A stretch of DNA of 64,000 bases from Petrolisthes cinctipes. Lineage: Eukaryota; Arthropoda; Malacostraca; Decapoda; Porcellanidae. The notes below the pieces were generated by a model. That model worked only from the letters and a program-made list of their open reading frames with translations, had not been told where the DNA came from and did no database searches. Positions 51,634-64,000 of the stretch are shown here, one piece after another. The translations under genes were made by a program, and so were the position numbers. The stretch's first letter is position 1, and every line of letters starts with the position of its first letter. The DNA lies in NCBI GenBank assembly GCA_033782935.1, contig JAWQEG010000486.1, positions 2,418,001-2,482,000 of the forward strand. The letters run 5' to 3'.

Positions 51634-53627
51634 GTAGGCATGTACAGATTGCTTCTGGGACCCCAAAATATTGAATTTTCGGGTGTTTTGAGCCTGAATT
51701 TGAGATATAAACGGGTACAGAAGATACATGCACATATTGACTTTGGGCATCTAAAATATCGATTTTCAGCATGTTTTGGGCCTGTATTTTGAAAATACTC
51801 TAACACTGAGTAGGCATGTACAGATTGCTTCTGGGACCCCAAAATATTGAATTTTCGGGTGTTTTGTGCCTGAATTTCAGATATAAACGGGTACTGAAGA
51901 TGCATGCACATATCGACTTTTGTGAACCTAAAAGATCGATTTTCAGTATGTTTTGAGCATGTATTTTGAAAATACTCTAACACGCAGTAGGCATGTACAG
52001 ATCGCTTCTGGGACCCCTAAATATCTAATTTTCGGGTGTTTTGGGACTGAATTTGAGATATCGACTTTTTGGCACCTAAAAGATCGATTTTTAGCATGTT
52101 TTTAGCCTATATTTTGAAAATATTCTAGCACTGAGTAGGCATGTACAGATTGCTTCTGGGACCCCAAAATATTGAATTTTCGGGTGTTTTGAGCCTGAAT
52201 TTGAGATATAAACGGGTACAGAAGATACATGCACATATTGACTTTGGGCACCAAAAATATCGATTTTCAGCATGTTTTGGGCCTGAATTTTGAAAATACT
52301 CTAACACGGAGTAGGCATGTACAGATCGCTTCTGGGACCCCAAAATATCGAATTTTCGGGTGTTTAGGGCCAGAATTTGAGATATAAACGGGTACTGAAG
52401 ATGCATGCACATATCGACTTTTGGGCACCTAAAAGATCGATTTTCAGTATGTTTTTGGCCTGTATTTTGAAAATACTCTAACAAGGAGTAGGCATGTACA
52501 GATACCTTCTAGGACCTCTAAATATCGAATTTTCGGGTGTTTTGGGACTGAATTTGAGATATCGATTTTTTGGCACATAAAATGTCGATTTTTAGCATGT
52601 TTTTAGCCTATATTTTGAAAATATTCTAGCACTGTGTAGGCATGTACAGATTGCTTCTGGGACCCCAAAATATTGAATTTTCGGGTGTTTTGTGCCTGAA
52701 TTTGAGATATAAACGGGTACAGAAGATACATGCACATATTGACTTTGGGCATCTAAAATATCGATTTTCAGCATGTTTTGGGCCTGTATTTTGAAAATAC
52801 TCTAACACTGAGTAGGCATGTACAGATTGCTTCTGGGACCCCAAAATATTGAATTTTCGGGTGTTTTGAGCCTGAATTTGAGATATAAACGGGTACTGAA
52901 GATGCATGCACATATCGACTTTTGTGCACCTAAAAGATCGATTTTCAGTATGTTTTGAGCATGTATTTTGAAAATACTCTAACACGGAGTAGGCATGTAC
53001 AGATCGCTTCTGGGACCCCTAAATATCGAATTTTCGGGTGTTTTGGGACTGAATTTGAGATATCGACTTTTTGGCACCTAAAAGATCGATTTTTAGCATG
53101 TTTTTAGCCTATATTTTGAAAATATTTTAGCACTGTACAGATTGCTTCTGGGACCCCAAAATATTGAATTTTCGGGTGTTTTGAGCCTGAATTTGAGATA
53201 TAAACGGGTACAGAAGATACATGCACATATTGACTTTGGGCACCAAAAATATCGATTTTCAGCATGTTTTGGGCCTGAATTTTGAAAATACTCTAACACG
53301 GAGTAGGCATGTACAGATCGCTACTGGGACCCCAAAATATCGAATTTTCGGGTGTTTAGGGCCAGAATTTGAGATATAAACGGGTACAGAAGATGCATGC
53401 ACATATCGACTTTTGGGCACCTAAAAGATCGATTTTCAGTATGTTTTTGGCCTGTATTTTGAAAATACTCTAACAAAGAGTAGGCATGTACAGATACCTT
53501 CTGGGACCTCTAAATATCGAATTTTCGGGTGTTTTGGGACTGAATTTGAGATATCGACTTTTTGGCACCTAAAATGTCGATTTTTAGCATGTTTTTAGCC
53601 TATATTTTGAAAATATTCTAGCACTGT
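51634..53627 (+). repeat. Four trimers, alternating types 1-2-1-2
   Basis: Unit starts are near 51634, 52135, 52636 and 53137. Rare variants (gaatttcagatat near 51876, tatctaattttc near 52023, gttttgtgcctg, tctaacaaggag near 52480) recur at 57078-58042. The 53137 unit follows a 10-bp junction deletion. Confidence 0.8.
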
Positions 53628-53951
53628 GTAGGCTTGTACAGATTGCTTCTGGGACCCCAAAATATTGAATTTTCGGGTGTTTTGTGCCTGAATTTGAGAT
53701 ATAAACGGGTACAGAAGATACATGCACATATTGACTTTGGGCATCTAAAATATCGATTTTCAACATGTTTTGGGCCTGTATTTCTAAAATACTCTAACAC
53801 GGAGTAGGCATGTACAGATCGCTTCTGGGACCACTAAATATCGAATTTTCGGGTGTTTTGGGACTGAATTTGAGATATCGACTTTTTGGCACCTAAAAGA
53901 TCTATTTTTAGCATGTTTTTAGCCTATATTTTGAAAATATTCTAGCACTGA
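53628..53951 (+). repeat. Dimeric unit A1-C1 (324 bp, B missing)
   Basis: An A1 monomer with tttcaacatg and atttctaaaatac is followed directly by C1 (gaccactaaatatcg, aaaagatctatttt). The paralogous place at 59397-59897 is a full trimer, so this copy has lost exactly one B monomer. Confidence 0.8.
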
Positions 53952-55760
53952 GTAGGCATATACAGATTGCTTCTGGGACCCCAAAATATTGAATTTTCGG
54001 GTGTTTTGAGCCTGAATTTGAGATATAAACGGGTACAGAAGATACATGCACATATTGACTTTGGGCACCAAAAATATCGATTTTCAGCATGTTTTGGGCC
54101 TGAATTTTGAAAATACTCTAACACGGAGTAGGCATGTACAGATCGCTTCTGGGACCCCAAAATATCGAATTTTCGGGTGTTTAGGGCCAGAATTTAAGAT
54201 ATAAACGGGTACAGAAGATGCATGCACATATCGACTTTTGGGCACCTGAAAGATCGATTTTCAGTATGTTTTTGGCCTGTATTTTGAAAATACTCTAACA
54301 CGGAGTAGGCATGTACAGATACCTTCTGGGACCTCTAAATATCGAATTTTCGGGTGTTTTGGGACTAAATTTGAGATATCGATTTTTTGGCACTTAAAAT
54401 GTCGATTTTTAGCATGTTTTTAGCCTATATTTTGAAAATATTCTAGCACTGTGTAGGCATGTACAGATTGCTTCTGGGACCCCATAATATTGAATTTTCG
54501 GGTGTTTTGAGCCTGAATTTGAGATATAAACGGGTACAGAAGATACATGCACTTTGTGCACCTAAAAGATCGATTTTCAGTATGTTTTGAGCATGTATTT
54601 TGAAAATACTCTAACACGGAGTAGGCATGTACAGATCGCTTCTGGGACCCCAAAATATCGAATTTTCGGGTGTTTTGCGACTGAATTTGAGATATCGATT
54701 TTTTGGCACCTAAAATATCGATTTTCAGTATGTTTTTAGCCTATATTTTAAAAATATTCTAGCACTGTGTAGGCATGTACAGATTGCTTCTGGGACCGCA
54801 AAATATTGAATTTTCGGGTGTTTTGAGCCTGAATTTGAGATATAAACTGGTACAGAAGATACATGCACATATTGACTTTGGGCATCTAAAATATCGATTT
54901 TTAGCATGTTTTTGGCCTGTATTTTGAAAATACTCTAACACTGAGTAGGCATGTACAGATTGCTTCTGGGACCCCAAAATATTGAATTTTCGGGTGTTTT
55001 GAGCCAGAATTTGAGATATAAACGGGTACTGAAGATGCATGCACATATCGACTTTTGTGCATCTAAAAGATCGATTTTCAGTATGTTTTGAGCATGTATT
55101 TTGAAAATACTCTAACACGGAGTAGGCATGTACAGATCGCTTCTGGGACCCCTATATATTAAATTTTCGGGTGTTTTGGGACTGAATTTGAGATATCGAC
55201 TTTTTGGCACCTAAAAGATCGATTTTTAGCATGTTTTTAGCCTAAATTTTGAAAATATTCTAGCACTGTACAGATTGCTTCTGGGACCCCAAAATATTGA
55301 ATTTTCGGGTGTTTTGAGCCTGAATTTGAGATATAAACGGGTACAAAAGATACATGCACATATTGACTTTGGGCACCAAAAATATCGATTTTCAGCATGT
55401 TTTGTGCCTGAATTTTAAAAATACTCTAACACAGAGTAGGCATGTACAGATCGCTTCTGGGACCCCAAAATATCGAATTTTCGGGTGTTTAGGGCCAGAA
55501 TTTGAGATATAAACGGGTACAGAAGATGTATGCACATATCGACTTTTGGGCACCTAAAAGATCGATTTTCAGTATGTTTTTGGCCTGTATTTTGAAAATA
55601 CTCTAACAGGGAGTAGGCATGTACAGATACCTTCTGGGACCTTTAAATACCGAATTTTCGGGTGTTTTGGGACTGAATTTGAGATATCGATTTTTTGGCA
55701 CCTAAAATGTCGATTTTTAGCATGTTTTTAGCCTATATTTTGAAAATATTCTAGCACTGT
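53952..55760 (+). repeat. Mixed region: trimer, shortened hybrid dimer, two trimers
   Basis: Units are 53952-54452 (trimer with gtaggcatatacag and cacttaaaatgtcg), 54453-54768 (316-bp dimer: an A/B hybrid missing 9 bp, atgcactttgtgcacc, then a C with ccccaaaatatcg and gttttgcgactg), 54769-55269 (trimer) and 55270-55760 (491 bp after a 10-bp junction deletion). Confidence 0.75.
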
Positions 55761-56085
55761 GTAGGCATGTACAGATCGCTTCTGGTACCCCAAAATATCG
55801 AATTTTCGGGTGTTTAGGGCCAGAATTTGAGATATAAACGGGTACAGAAGATGCATGCACATATCGACTTTTGGGCACCTAAAAGTTCGATTTTCAGTAT
55901 GTTTTTGGCCTGTATTTTGAAAATACTCTAACACGGAGTAGGCATGTACAGATACCTTCTGGGACCTCTAAATATCGAATTTTCGGGTGTTTTGGGACTG
56001 AATTTGAGATATCGATTTTTTGGCACCTAAAATGTCGATTTTTAGCATGTTTTTAGCCTATATTTTGAAAATATTCTTGCATTGT
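55761..56085 (+). repeat. Dimeric unit B2-C2 (325 bp, A missing)
   Basis: A B2 monomer with the private variants tctggtacccc and aaaagttcg directly follows a C monomer, and C2 completes the unit. It ends in cttgcattgtacag, a 10-bp junction deletion with an extra c-to-t change. Confidence 0.8.
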
Positions 56086-59000
56086 ACAGATTGCATCTGG
56101 GACCCCAAAATATTGAATTTTCGGGTGTTTTGAGCCTGAATTTGAGATATAAACGGGTACAGAAGATTCATGCACATATTGACTTTGGGCACCAAAAATA
56201 TCGATTTTCAGCATGTTTTGGGCCTGAATTTTGAAAATACTCTAACACGGAGTAGGCATGTACAGATCGCTTCTGGGACCCCAAAATATCGAATTTTCGG
56301 GTGTTTAGGGCCAGAATTTGAGATATAAACGGGTACTGAAGATGCATGCACATATCGACTTTTGTGCACCTAAAAGATCGATTTTCAGTATGTTTTGAGC
56401 ATGTATTTTGAAAATACTCTAACACGGAGTAGGCATTTACAGATCGCTTCTGGGACCCCTAAATATCGAATTTTCGGGTGTTTTGGGACTGAATTTAAGA
56501 TATCGACTTTTTGGCACCTAAAAGATCGATATTTAGCATGTTTTTAGCCTATATTTTGAAAATATTCTAGCACTGAGTAGGCAGGTACAAATTGCTTCTG
56601 GGACCCCAAAATATTGAATTTTCGGGTGTTTTGAGCCTGAATTTGAGATATAAACGGGTACAGAAGATACATGCACATATTGACTTTGGGCATCTAAAAT
56701 ATCGATTTTCAGCATATTTTGGGCCTGTAATTTGAAAACACTCTAACACGTAGTAGGCATGTACAGATCGCTTCTGGGACCCCAAAATATCGAATTTTCG
56801 GCTGTTTAGGGCCAGAATTTGAGATATAAACGGATACAGAAGATGCATGCACAAATCGACTTTTGGGCACCTAAAAGATCGATTTTCAGTATGTTTTTGG
56901 CCTGTATTTTGAAAATACTCTTACACGGAGTAGGCATGTACAGATACCTTCTGGGACCTCTAAATATCGAATTTTCGAGTGTTTTGGGACTGAATTTGAG
57001 ATATCGATTTTTTGGCACATAAAATATCGATTTTCAGCATGTTTTGGGCCTGTATTTTAAAAATACTCTAACACTGAGTAGGCATGTACAGATTGCTTTT
57101 GGGACCCCAAAATATTGAATTTTCGGGTGTTTTGAGCCTGAATTTCAGATATAAACGGGTACTGAAGATGCATGCACATATCGACTTTTGTGCACCTAAA
57201 AGATCGATTTTCAGTATGTTTTGAGCATGTATTTTGAAAATACTCTAACACGGAGTAGGCATGTACAGATCGCTTCTGGGACCCCTAACTATCTAATTTT
57301 CGGGTGTTTTGGGACTGAATTTGAGATATCGACTTTTTGGCACCTAAAAGATCGATTTTTAGCATGTTTTTAGCCTATATTTTGAAAATATTCTAGCACT
57401 GAGTAGGCATGTACAGATTGCTTCTGGGACCCCCAAATATTGAATTTTCGGGTGTTTTGAGCCTGAATTTGAGATATAAACGGGTACAGAAGATACATGC
57501 ACATATTGACTTTGGGCACCAAAAATATCGATTTTCAGCATGTTTTGGGCCTGAATTTTGAAAATACTCTAACACGGAGTAGGCATGTACAGATCGCTTC
57601 TGGGACCCCAAAATATCGAGTTTTCGGGTGTTTAGGGCCAGAATTTGAGATATAAACGGGTACTGAAGATGCATGCACATATCGACTTTTGGGCACCTAA
57701 AAGATCGATTTTCAGTATGTTTTTGGCCTGTATCTTGAAAATACTCTAACAAGGAGTAGGCATGTACAGATACCTTCTGGGACCTCTAAATATCGAATTT
57801 TCGGGTGTTTTGGGACTGAATTTGAGATTTCGATTTTTTGGCACCTAAAATGTCGATTTTTAGCATGTTTTTAGCCTATATTTTGAAAATATTCTAGCAC
57901 TGTGTAGGCATGTACAGATTGCTTCTGGGACCCCAAAATATTGAATTTTCGGGTGTTTTGTGCCTGAATTTGAGATATAAACGGGTACCGAAGATACATG
58001 CACATATTGACTTTGTGCATCTAAAATATCGATTTTCAGCATGTTTTGGGCCTGTATTTTGAAAATACTCTAACACTGAGTAGGCATGTACAGATTGCTT
58101 CTGGGACCCCAAAATATTGAATTTTCGGGTGTTTTGAGCCTGAATTTGAGATATAAACGGGTACTGAAGATGCATGCACATATCGACTTTTGTGCACCTA
58201 AAAGATCGATTTTCAGTATGTTTTGAGCATGTATTTTGAAAATACTCTAACACGGAGTAGGCATGTACAGATCGCTTCTGGGACCCCTAAATATCGAATT
58301 TTCGGGTGTTTTGGGACTGAATTTGAGATATCGACTTTTTGTCACCTATAAGATCGATTTTTAGCATGTTTTTAGCCTATATTTTGAAAATATTCTAGCA
58401 CTGAGTAGGCATGTACAGATTGCTTCTGGGACCCCAAAATATTGAATTTTCGGGTGTTTTGAGCCTGAATTTGAGATATAAACGGGTACAGAAGATACAT
58501 GCACATATTGACTTTGGGCATCTAAAATATCGATTTTCAGCATGTTTTGGGCCTGTATTTTGAAAATACTCTAACACTGAGTAGGCATGTACAGATTGCT
58601 TCTGGGACCCCAAAATATTGAATTTTCGGGTGTTTTGAGCCTGAATTTGAGATATAAACGAGTACTGAAGATGCATGCACATATCGACTTTTGTGCACCT
58701 AAAAGATCGATTTTCAGTATGTTTTGAGCATGTATTTTGAAAATACTCTAACACGGAGTAGGCATGTACAGATCGCTTCTGGGACCCCTAAATATCGAAT
58801 TTTCGGGTGTTTTGGGACTGAATTTGAGATATCGACTTTTTGGCACCTAAAAGATCGATTTTTAGCATGTTTTTAGCCTATATTTTGAAAATATTCTAGC
58901 ACTGTACAGATTGCTTCTGGGACCCCAAAATATTGAATTTTCGGGTGTTTTGAGCCTGAATTTGAGATATAAACGGGTACAGAAGATACATGCACATATT

Positions 59001-59897
59001 GACTTTGGGCACCAAAAATTTCGATTTTCAGCATGTTTTGGGCCTGAATTTTGAAAATACTCTAACACGGAGTAGGCATGTACAGATCGCTTCTGGGACC
59101 CCAAAATATCGAATTTTCGGGTGTTTAGGGCCAGAATTTGAGATATAAACGGGTACAGAAGATGCATGCACATATCGACTTTTGGGCACCTAAAAGATCG
59201 ATTTTCAGTATGTTTTTGGCCTGTATTTTGAAAATACTCTAACACGGAGTAGGCATGTACAGATACCTTCTGGGACCTCTAAATATCGAATTTTCGGGTG
59301 TTTTGGGACTGAATTTGAGATATCGACTTTTTGGCACCTAAAATGTCGATTTTTAGCATGTTTTTAGCCTATATTTTGAAAATATTCTAGCACTGTGTAG
59401 GCATGTACAGATTGCTTCTGGGACCCCAAAATATTGAATTTTCGGGTGTTTTGTGCCTGAATTTGAGATATAAACGGGTACAGAAGATACATGCACATAT
59501 TGACTTTGGGCATCTAAAATATCGATTTTTAGCATGTTTTGGGCCTGTATTTTGAAAATACTCTAACACTGAGTAGGCATGTACAGATTGCTTCTGGGAC
59601 CCCAAAATATTGAATTTTCGGGTGTTTTGAGCCTGAATTTGAGATATAAACGGGTACTGAAGATGCATGCACATATCGACTTTTGTGCACCTAAAAGATC
59701 GATTTTCAGTATGTTTTGAGCATGTATTTTGAAAATACTCTAACACGGAGTAGGCATGTACAGATCGCTTCTGGGACCCCTAAATATCGAATTTTCGGGT
59801 GTTTTGGGACTGAATTTGAGATATCGACTTTTTGGCACCTAAAAGATCTATTTTTAGCATGTTTTTAGCCTATATTTTGAAAATATTCTAGCACTGA
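56086..59897 (+). repeat. Diverged second copy of 50642-53951
   Basis: Rare variants of 50642-53951 (gaagattcatgc, gcatttacagatcg, aagatcgatatttagc, gcaggtacaaattg, cggatacagaag, cgagtgttttggg, tatctaattttc, gttttgtgcctg) recur here in order. The offset is 5444 bp up to about 57050, 5268 bp at 57403-58404 and 5769 bp from 58906. These changes equal one A monomer lost (176) and one trimer gained (501). Confidence 0.8.
56930..57077 (+). repeat. C/A hybrid monomer (148 bp)
   Basis: It starts as C2 (gatacctt, gacctctaaat, 29-bp deletion present, gatatcgattttttgg), then after cacataaaa continues as the 3' half of A1 (tatcgattttcagcatgttttgggcctg, actctaacactga). B1 follows directly. It is a crossover inside half 2 of the monomer that removed one A monomer relative to 51486-51809. 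Confidence 0.8.
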
Positions 59898-60545
59898 GTA
59901 GGCATATACAGATTGCTTCTGGGACCCCAAAATATTGAATTTTCGGGTGTTTTGAGCCTGAATTTGAGATATAAACGGGTACAGAAGATACATGCACATA
60001 TTGACTTTGGGCACCAAAAATATCGATTTTCAGCATGTTTTGGGCCTGAATTTTGAAAATACTCTAACACGGAGTAGGCATGTACAGATCGCTTCTGGGA
60101 CCCCAAAATATCGAATTTTCGGGTGTTTTGGGACTGAATTTGAGATATCGATTTTTTGGCACTTAAAATGTCGATTTTTAGCATGTTTTTAGCCTATATT
60201 TTGAAAATATTCTAGCACTGTGTAGGCATGTACAGATTGCTTCTGGGACCCCAAAATATTGAATTTTCGGGTGTTTTGAGCCTGAATTTGAGATATAAAC
60301 GGGTACAGAAGATACATGCACATATTGACTTTGTGCACCTAAAAGATCGATTTTCAGTATGTTTTGAGCATGTATTTTGAAAATACTCTAACACGGAGTA
60401 GGCATGTACAGATCGCTTCTGGGACCCCTAAATATAGAATTTTCGGGTGTTTTGGGACTGAATTTGAGATATCGACTTTTTGGCACCTAAAAGATCGATT
60501 TTTAGCATGTTTTTAGCCTATATTTTGAAAATATTCTAGCACTGT
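59898..60545 (+). repeat. Two consecutive dimeric units (324 bp each)
   Basis: 59898-60221 is A2-C (gtaggcatatacag start, as at 53952). 60222-60545 is an A/B hybrid (acatgcacatattgac then tttgtgcacc, gagcatg) plus C1 with tatagaattttc. The pair corresponds to 53952-54768 in the diverged copy. Confidence 0.75.
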
Positions 60546-61196
60546 ACAGATTGCTTCTGGGACCCCAAAATATTGAACTTTCGGGTGTTTTGAGCCTGAA
60601 TCTGAGATATAAACGGGTACAGAAGATACATGCACATATTAACTTTGGGCACCAAAAATATCGATTTTCAGCATGTTTTGGGCCTGAATTTTGAAAATAC
60701 TCTAACACGGAGTAGGCATGTACAGATCGCTTCTGGGACCCCAAAATATCGAATTTTCGGGTGTTTTGAGCCTGAATTTGAGATATAAACGGGTACAGAA
60801 GATACATGCACATATTGACTTTGGGCACCAAAAATATCGATTTTCAGCATGTTTTGGGCCTGAATTTTGAAAATACTCTAACACGATCGCTTCTGGGACC
60901 CCAAAATATCGAATTTTCCTGTGTATAGGGCCAGAATTTGAGATATAAACGGGTACAAAAGATGCATGCACATATCGACTTTTTGGCACCTAAAAGATCG
61001 ATTTTCAGTATGTTTTTGGCTTGTATTTTGAAAATACTCTAACACGGAGTAGGCATGTACAGATACCTTCTGGGACCTCTAAATATCGAATTTTCGGGTG
61101 TTTTGGGACTGAATTTGAGATATCGATTTTTTGGCACCTAAAATGTCGATTTTTAGCATGTTTTTAGCCTATATTTTGAAAATATTCTAGCACTGT
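60546..61196 (+). repeat. Irregular tetramer A2-A2-B2-C2 with a 16-bp junction deletion (651 bp)
   Basis: Two A2-type monomers follow one another; the second starts like B2 (gatcgctt, ccaaaatatcg). At 60883-60892 ctaacacg runs straight into atcgcttctggg, losing 16 bp of the junction, a private deletion. Other private variants are ttttcctgtgtatagggcc and acaaaagatgcatgc. Confidence 0.8.
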
Positions 61197-61521
61197 GTAG
61201 GCATGTACAGATCGCTTCTGGGACCCCAAAATATCGAATTTTCGGGTGTTTAGGGCCAGAATTTGAGATATAAACGGGTACAGAAGATGCATGCACATAT
61301 CGACTTTTGGGCACCTAAAAGATCGATTTTCAGTATGTTTTTGGCCTGTATTTTGAAAATACTCTAACACGGAGTAGGCATGTACAGATACCTTCTGGGA
61401 CCTCTAAATATCGAATTTTCGGGTGTTTTGGGACTGAATTTGAGATATCGATTTTTTGGCACCTAAAATGTCGATTTTTAGCATGTTTTTAGCCTATATT
61501 TTGAAAATATTCTAGCACTGT
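61197..61521 (+). repeat. Dimeric unit B2-C2 (325 bp, A missing)
   Basis: B2 (gatcgctt, gtgtttagggccag) directly follows C2, and another C2 completes the unit. I saw no private variants in it. Confidence 0.8.
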
Positions 61522-63024
61522 GTAGGCATGTACAGATTGCTTCTGGGACCCCAAAATATTGAATTTTCGGGTGTTTTGAGCCTGAATTTGAGATATAAAC
61601 GGGTACAGAAGATACATGCACATATTGACTTTGGGCATCTAAAATATCGATTTTCAGCATGTTTTGGGCCTGAATTTTGAAAATACTCTAACACGGAGTA
61701 GGCATGTACAAATCGCTTCTGGGACCCCAAAATATCGAATTTTCCCGGTGTTTAGGGCCAGAATTTGAGATATAAACGTGTACAGAAGATGCATGCACAT
61801 ATCGACTTTTGGGCACCTAAAAGATCGATTTTCAGTATGTTTTTGGCCTGTATTTTGAAAATACTCTAACACGGAGTAGGCATGTACAGATACCTTCTGG
61901 GACCTCTAAATATCGAATTTTCGGGTGTTTTGGGACTGAATTTGAAATATCGATTTTTTGGCACCTAAAATGTCGATTTCTAGCATGTTTTTAGCCTATA
62001 TTTTGAAAATATTCTAGCACTGTGTAGGCATGTACAAATTGCTTCTGGGACCCCAAAATATTGAATTTTCGGGTGTTTTGAGCCTGAATTTGAGATATAA
62101 ACGGGTACAGAAGATACATGCACATATTGACTTTGGGCATCTAAAATATCGATTTTCAGCATGTTTTGGGCATGTATTTTGAAAATACTCTAACACTGAG
62201 TAGGCATGTACAGATTGCTTCTGGGACCCCAAAATATTGAATTTTCGGGTGTTTTGAGCCTGAATTTGAGATATAAACGGGTACTGAAGATGCATGCACA
62301 TATCGACTTTTTTGCACCTAAAAGACCGATTTTCAGTATGTTTTGAGCATGTATTTTGAAAATACTCTAACACGGAGTAGGCATGTACAGATCGCTTCTG
62401 GGACCCCTAAATATCGAATTTTCGGGTGTTTTGGGACTGAATTTAAGATATCGACTTTTTGGCACCTAAAAGATCGATTTTTAGCATGTTTTTAGCCTAT
62501 ATTTTGAAAATATTCTAGCACTGAGTAGGCATGTACAGATTGCTTCTGGGACCCCAAAATATTGAATTTTCGGGTGTTTTGAGCCTGAATTTGAGATATA
62601 AACGGGTACAGAAGATACATGCACATATTGACTTTGGGCACCAAAAATATCGATTTTCAGCATGTTTTAGGCCTGAATTTGAAAATACTCTAACACGGAG
62701 TAGGCATGTACAGATCGCTTCTGGGACCCCAAAATATCGAATTTTCGGGTGTTTTGAGCCTGAATTTGAGATATAAACGGGTACTGAAGATGCATGCACA
62801 TATCGACTTTTGTGCACCTAAAAGATCGATTTTCAGTATGTTTTGAGCATGTATTTTGAAAATACTCTAACACGGAGTAGGCATGTACAGATCGCTTCTG
62901 GGACCCCTAAATATCGAATTTTCGGGTGTTTTGGGACTGAATTTGAGATATCGACTTTTTGGCACCTAAAAGATCGATTTTTAGCATGTTTTTAGCCTAT
63001 ATTTTGAAAATATTCTAGCACTGT
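61522..63024 (+). repeat. Three trimers
   Basis: Unit starts are near 61522 (502 bp, extra base in ttttcccggtg), 62024 (501) and 62525 (500, loss of a base in cctgaatttgaaaatac). The first combines A1-like and A2-like states and is followed by B2; the third is A2 followed by a B with a B2 start and a B1 end. Confidence 0.8.
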
Positions 63025-63691
63025 ACAGATTGCTTCTGGGACCCCAAAATATTGAATTTTCGGGTGTTTTGAGCCTGAATTTGAGATATAAACGGGTACA
63101 GAAGATACATGCACATATTGACTTTGGGCATCTAAAATATCGATTTTCAGCATGTTTTTGGCCTGTATTTTGAAAATACTCTAACACTGAGTAGGCATGT
63201 ACAGATTGCTTCTGGGACCCCAAAATATTGAATTTTCGGGTGTTTTGAGCCTGAATTTGAGATATAAACGGGTACTGAATATGCATGCACATATCGACTT
63301 TTGTGCACCTAAAAGATCGATTTTCAGTATGTTTTGAGCATGTATTTTGAAAATACTCTAACACGGAGTAGGCATGTACAGATCGCTTCTGGACCCCAAA
63401 ATATCGAATTTTCGGGTGTTTAGGGCCAGAATTTGAGATATAAACGGGTACAGAAGATGCATGCACATATCGACTTTTGGGCACCTAAAAGATCGATTTT
63501 CAGTATGTTTTTGGCCTGTATTTTGAAAATACTCTAACACGGAGTAGGCATGTACAGATACCTTCTGGGACCTCTAAATATCGAATTTTCGGGTGTTTTG
63601 GGACTGAATTTGAGATATCGATTTTTTGGCACCTAAAATGTCGATTTTTAGCATGTTTTTAGCCTATATTTTGAAAATATTCTAGCGCTGT
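63025..63691 (+). repeat. Tetrameric unit A-B1-B2-C2 (667 bp)
   Basis: It starts with a 10-bp junction deletion. A B1 monomer (gtactgaatatgc, gagcatg) is followed directly by B2 (tctggaccccaaaatatcg, loss of one g), so a C and an A are absent between them relative to the 1002-bp HOR. Confidence 0.8.
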
Positions 63692-64000
63692 GTAGGCATG
63701 TACAGATTGCTTCTGGGACCCCAAAATACTGAATTTTCGGGTGTTTTGAGCCTGAACTTGAGATATAAACGGGTACAGAAGATATATGCACATATTGACT
63801 TTGGGCATCTAAAATATCGATTTTCAGCATGTTTTGGGCCTGTATTTTGAAAATACTCTAACACTGAGTAGGCATGTACAGATTGCTTCTGGGACCCCAA
63901 AATATTGAATTTTCGGGTGTTTTGAGCCTGAATTTGAGATATAAACGGGTACTGAAGATGCATGCACATATCGACTTTTGTGCACCTAAAAGATCGATTT
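63692..64000 (+). repeat. Partial trimer at window end (A1, partial B1)
   Basis: An A1 monomer with the private variants gcgctgtg (at its left border), aaaatactgaatt, cctgaacttgag and gatatatgcac is followed by B1, which is cut by the window end. The array therefore continues beyond 64000. Confidence 0.85.

Larger units (their letters stand above)
1..64000 (+). repeat. Satellite DNA array, 176/177/148-bp monomers in 501-bp and 1002-bp higher-order repeats
   Basis: The junction motif gtaggcatgtacag (or a short-deletion form of it) recurs throughout at spacings of about 176, 177 and 148 bp. These repeat as a group with a 501-bp period. All copies have the same orientation; I found no inverted segment, no inserted transposon and no non-satellite sequence longer than a few bases. 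Both ends of the window lie inside monomers, so the array continues on both sides. Nucleosome-sized monomers in a nested HOR are characteristic of eukaryotic centromeric or heterochromatic satellites. The family is not one I recognise, and centromere function is an inference. No gene, RNA gene or promoter is supported anywhere in the window. Confidence 0.97.

Noticed and set aside
1..64000. CRISPR-like array, given the regular repeats.
   Set aside because: There are no unique spacers. The intervals between repeated motifs are themselves repeated, and the periods are far longer than CRISPR units.
1..64000. Assignment to a named satellite family or species (for example plant 178-bp centromeric repeats or primate alpha satellite).
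   Set aside because: The monomer length is similar, but I see no sequence resemblance to those families as I know them. Without a database search I cannot name it.

Overview
The whole 64 kb window is one uninterrupted block of tandemly repeated satellite DNA. I see no protein-coding gene, RNA gene, transposon, CRISPR array or unique sequence in it. Every stretch reads as a copy of the same AT-rich monomer, always head to tail and in the same orientation. This organisation (nucleosome-sized monomers nested in higher-order repeats, HORs, with multi-kb internal duplications) is typical of eukaryotic centromeric or other heterochromatic satellite arrays. I do not recognise the family, so I cannot name the organism or say whether it is plant or animal. 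Centromere location is an inference from structure only.

The array has a clear hierarchy. (1) The 176-bp monomer splits into two 88-bp halves that align without gaps at 56 of 88 positions, so it looks like an old dimer. (2) There are three monomer classes: A (176 bp), B (177 bp) and C (148 bp). C lacks 29 bp between two ATAT repeats. (3) A-B-C forms a 501-bp trimer, which is the dominant period. (4) Trimers come in two diverged types (A1-B1-C1 and A2-B2-C2) that often alternate, giving a 1002-bp six-monomer HOR. (5) Groups of trimers are duplicated as larger blocks: 1179 bp, about 2.0 kb, 2485 bp, 1316 bp, 2.2-2.7 kb, 3965/3998 bp, and a diverged 5.3-5.9 kb offset.

Region by region: 1-3097 holds a partial unit, a dimer and an 1179-bp tandem duplication. 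3098-23245 is mostly regular trimers, interrupted by five 325-bp dimeric units and including local block copies. 23246-29531 is a 2485-bp tandem duplication followed by a truncated third copy. 29532-34826 is regular, with homopolymer and short-deletion variants. 34827-39683 is a duplication whose copies differ by one 501-bp unit. 39684-43670 is regular. 43671-51633 is a tandem pair of about 4 kb. 51634-64000 is the most rearranged part and includes a diverged second copy of 50642-54452.

I placed about 130 repeat units by locating the junction motif gtaggcatgtacag. Roughly 105 are trimers, 17 are dimers and 8 are tetramers. Nearly all length changes are whole monomers, as expected from unequal crossover in register. 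The recurrent antisense open frames of 60 and 119 codons are by-products of the repeat and are not annotated as genes. Coordinates come from reading by eye and should be good to a few bases.
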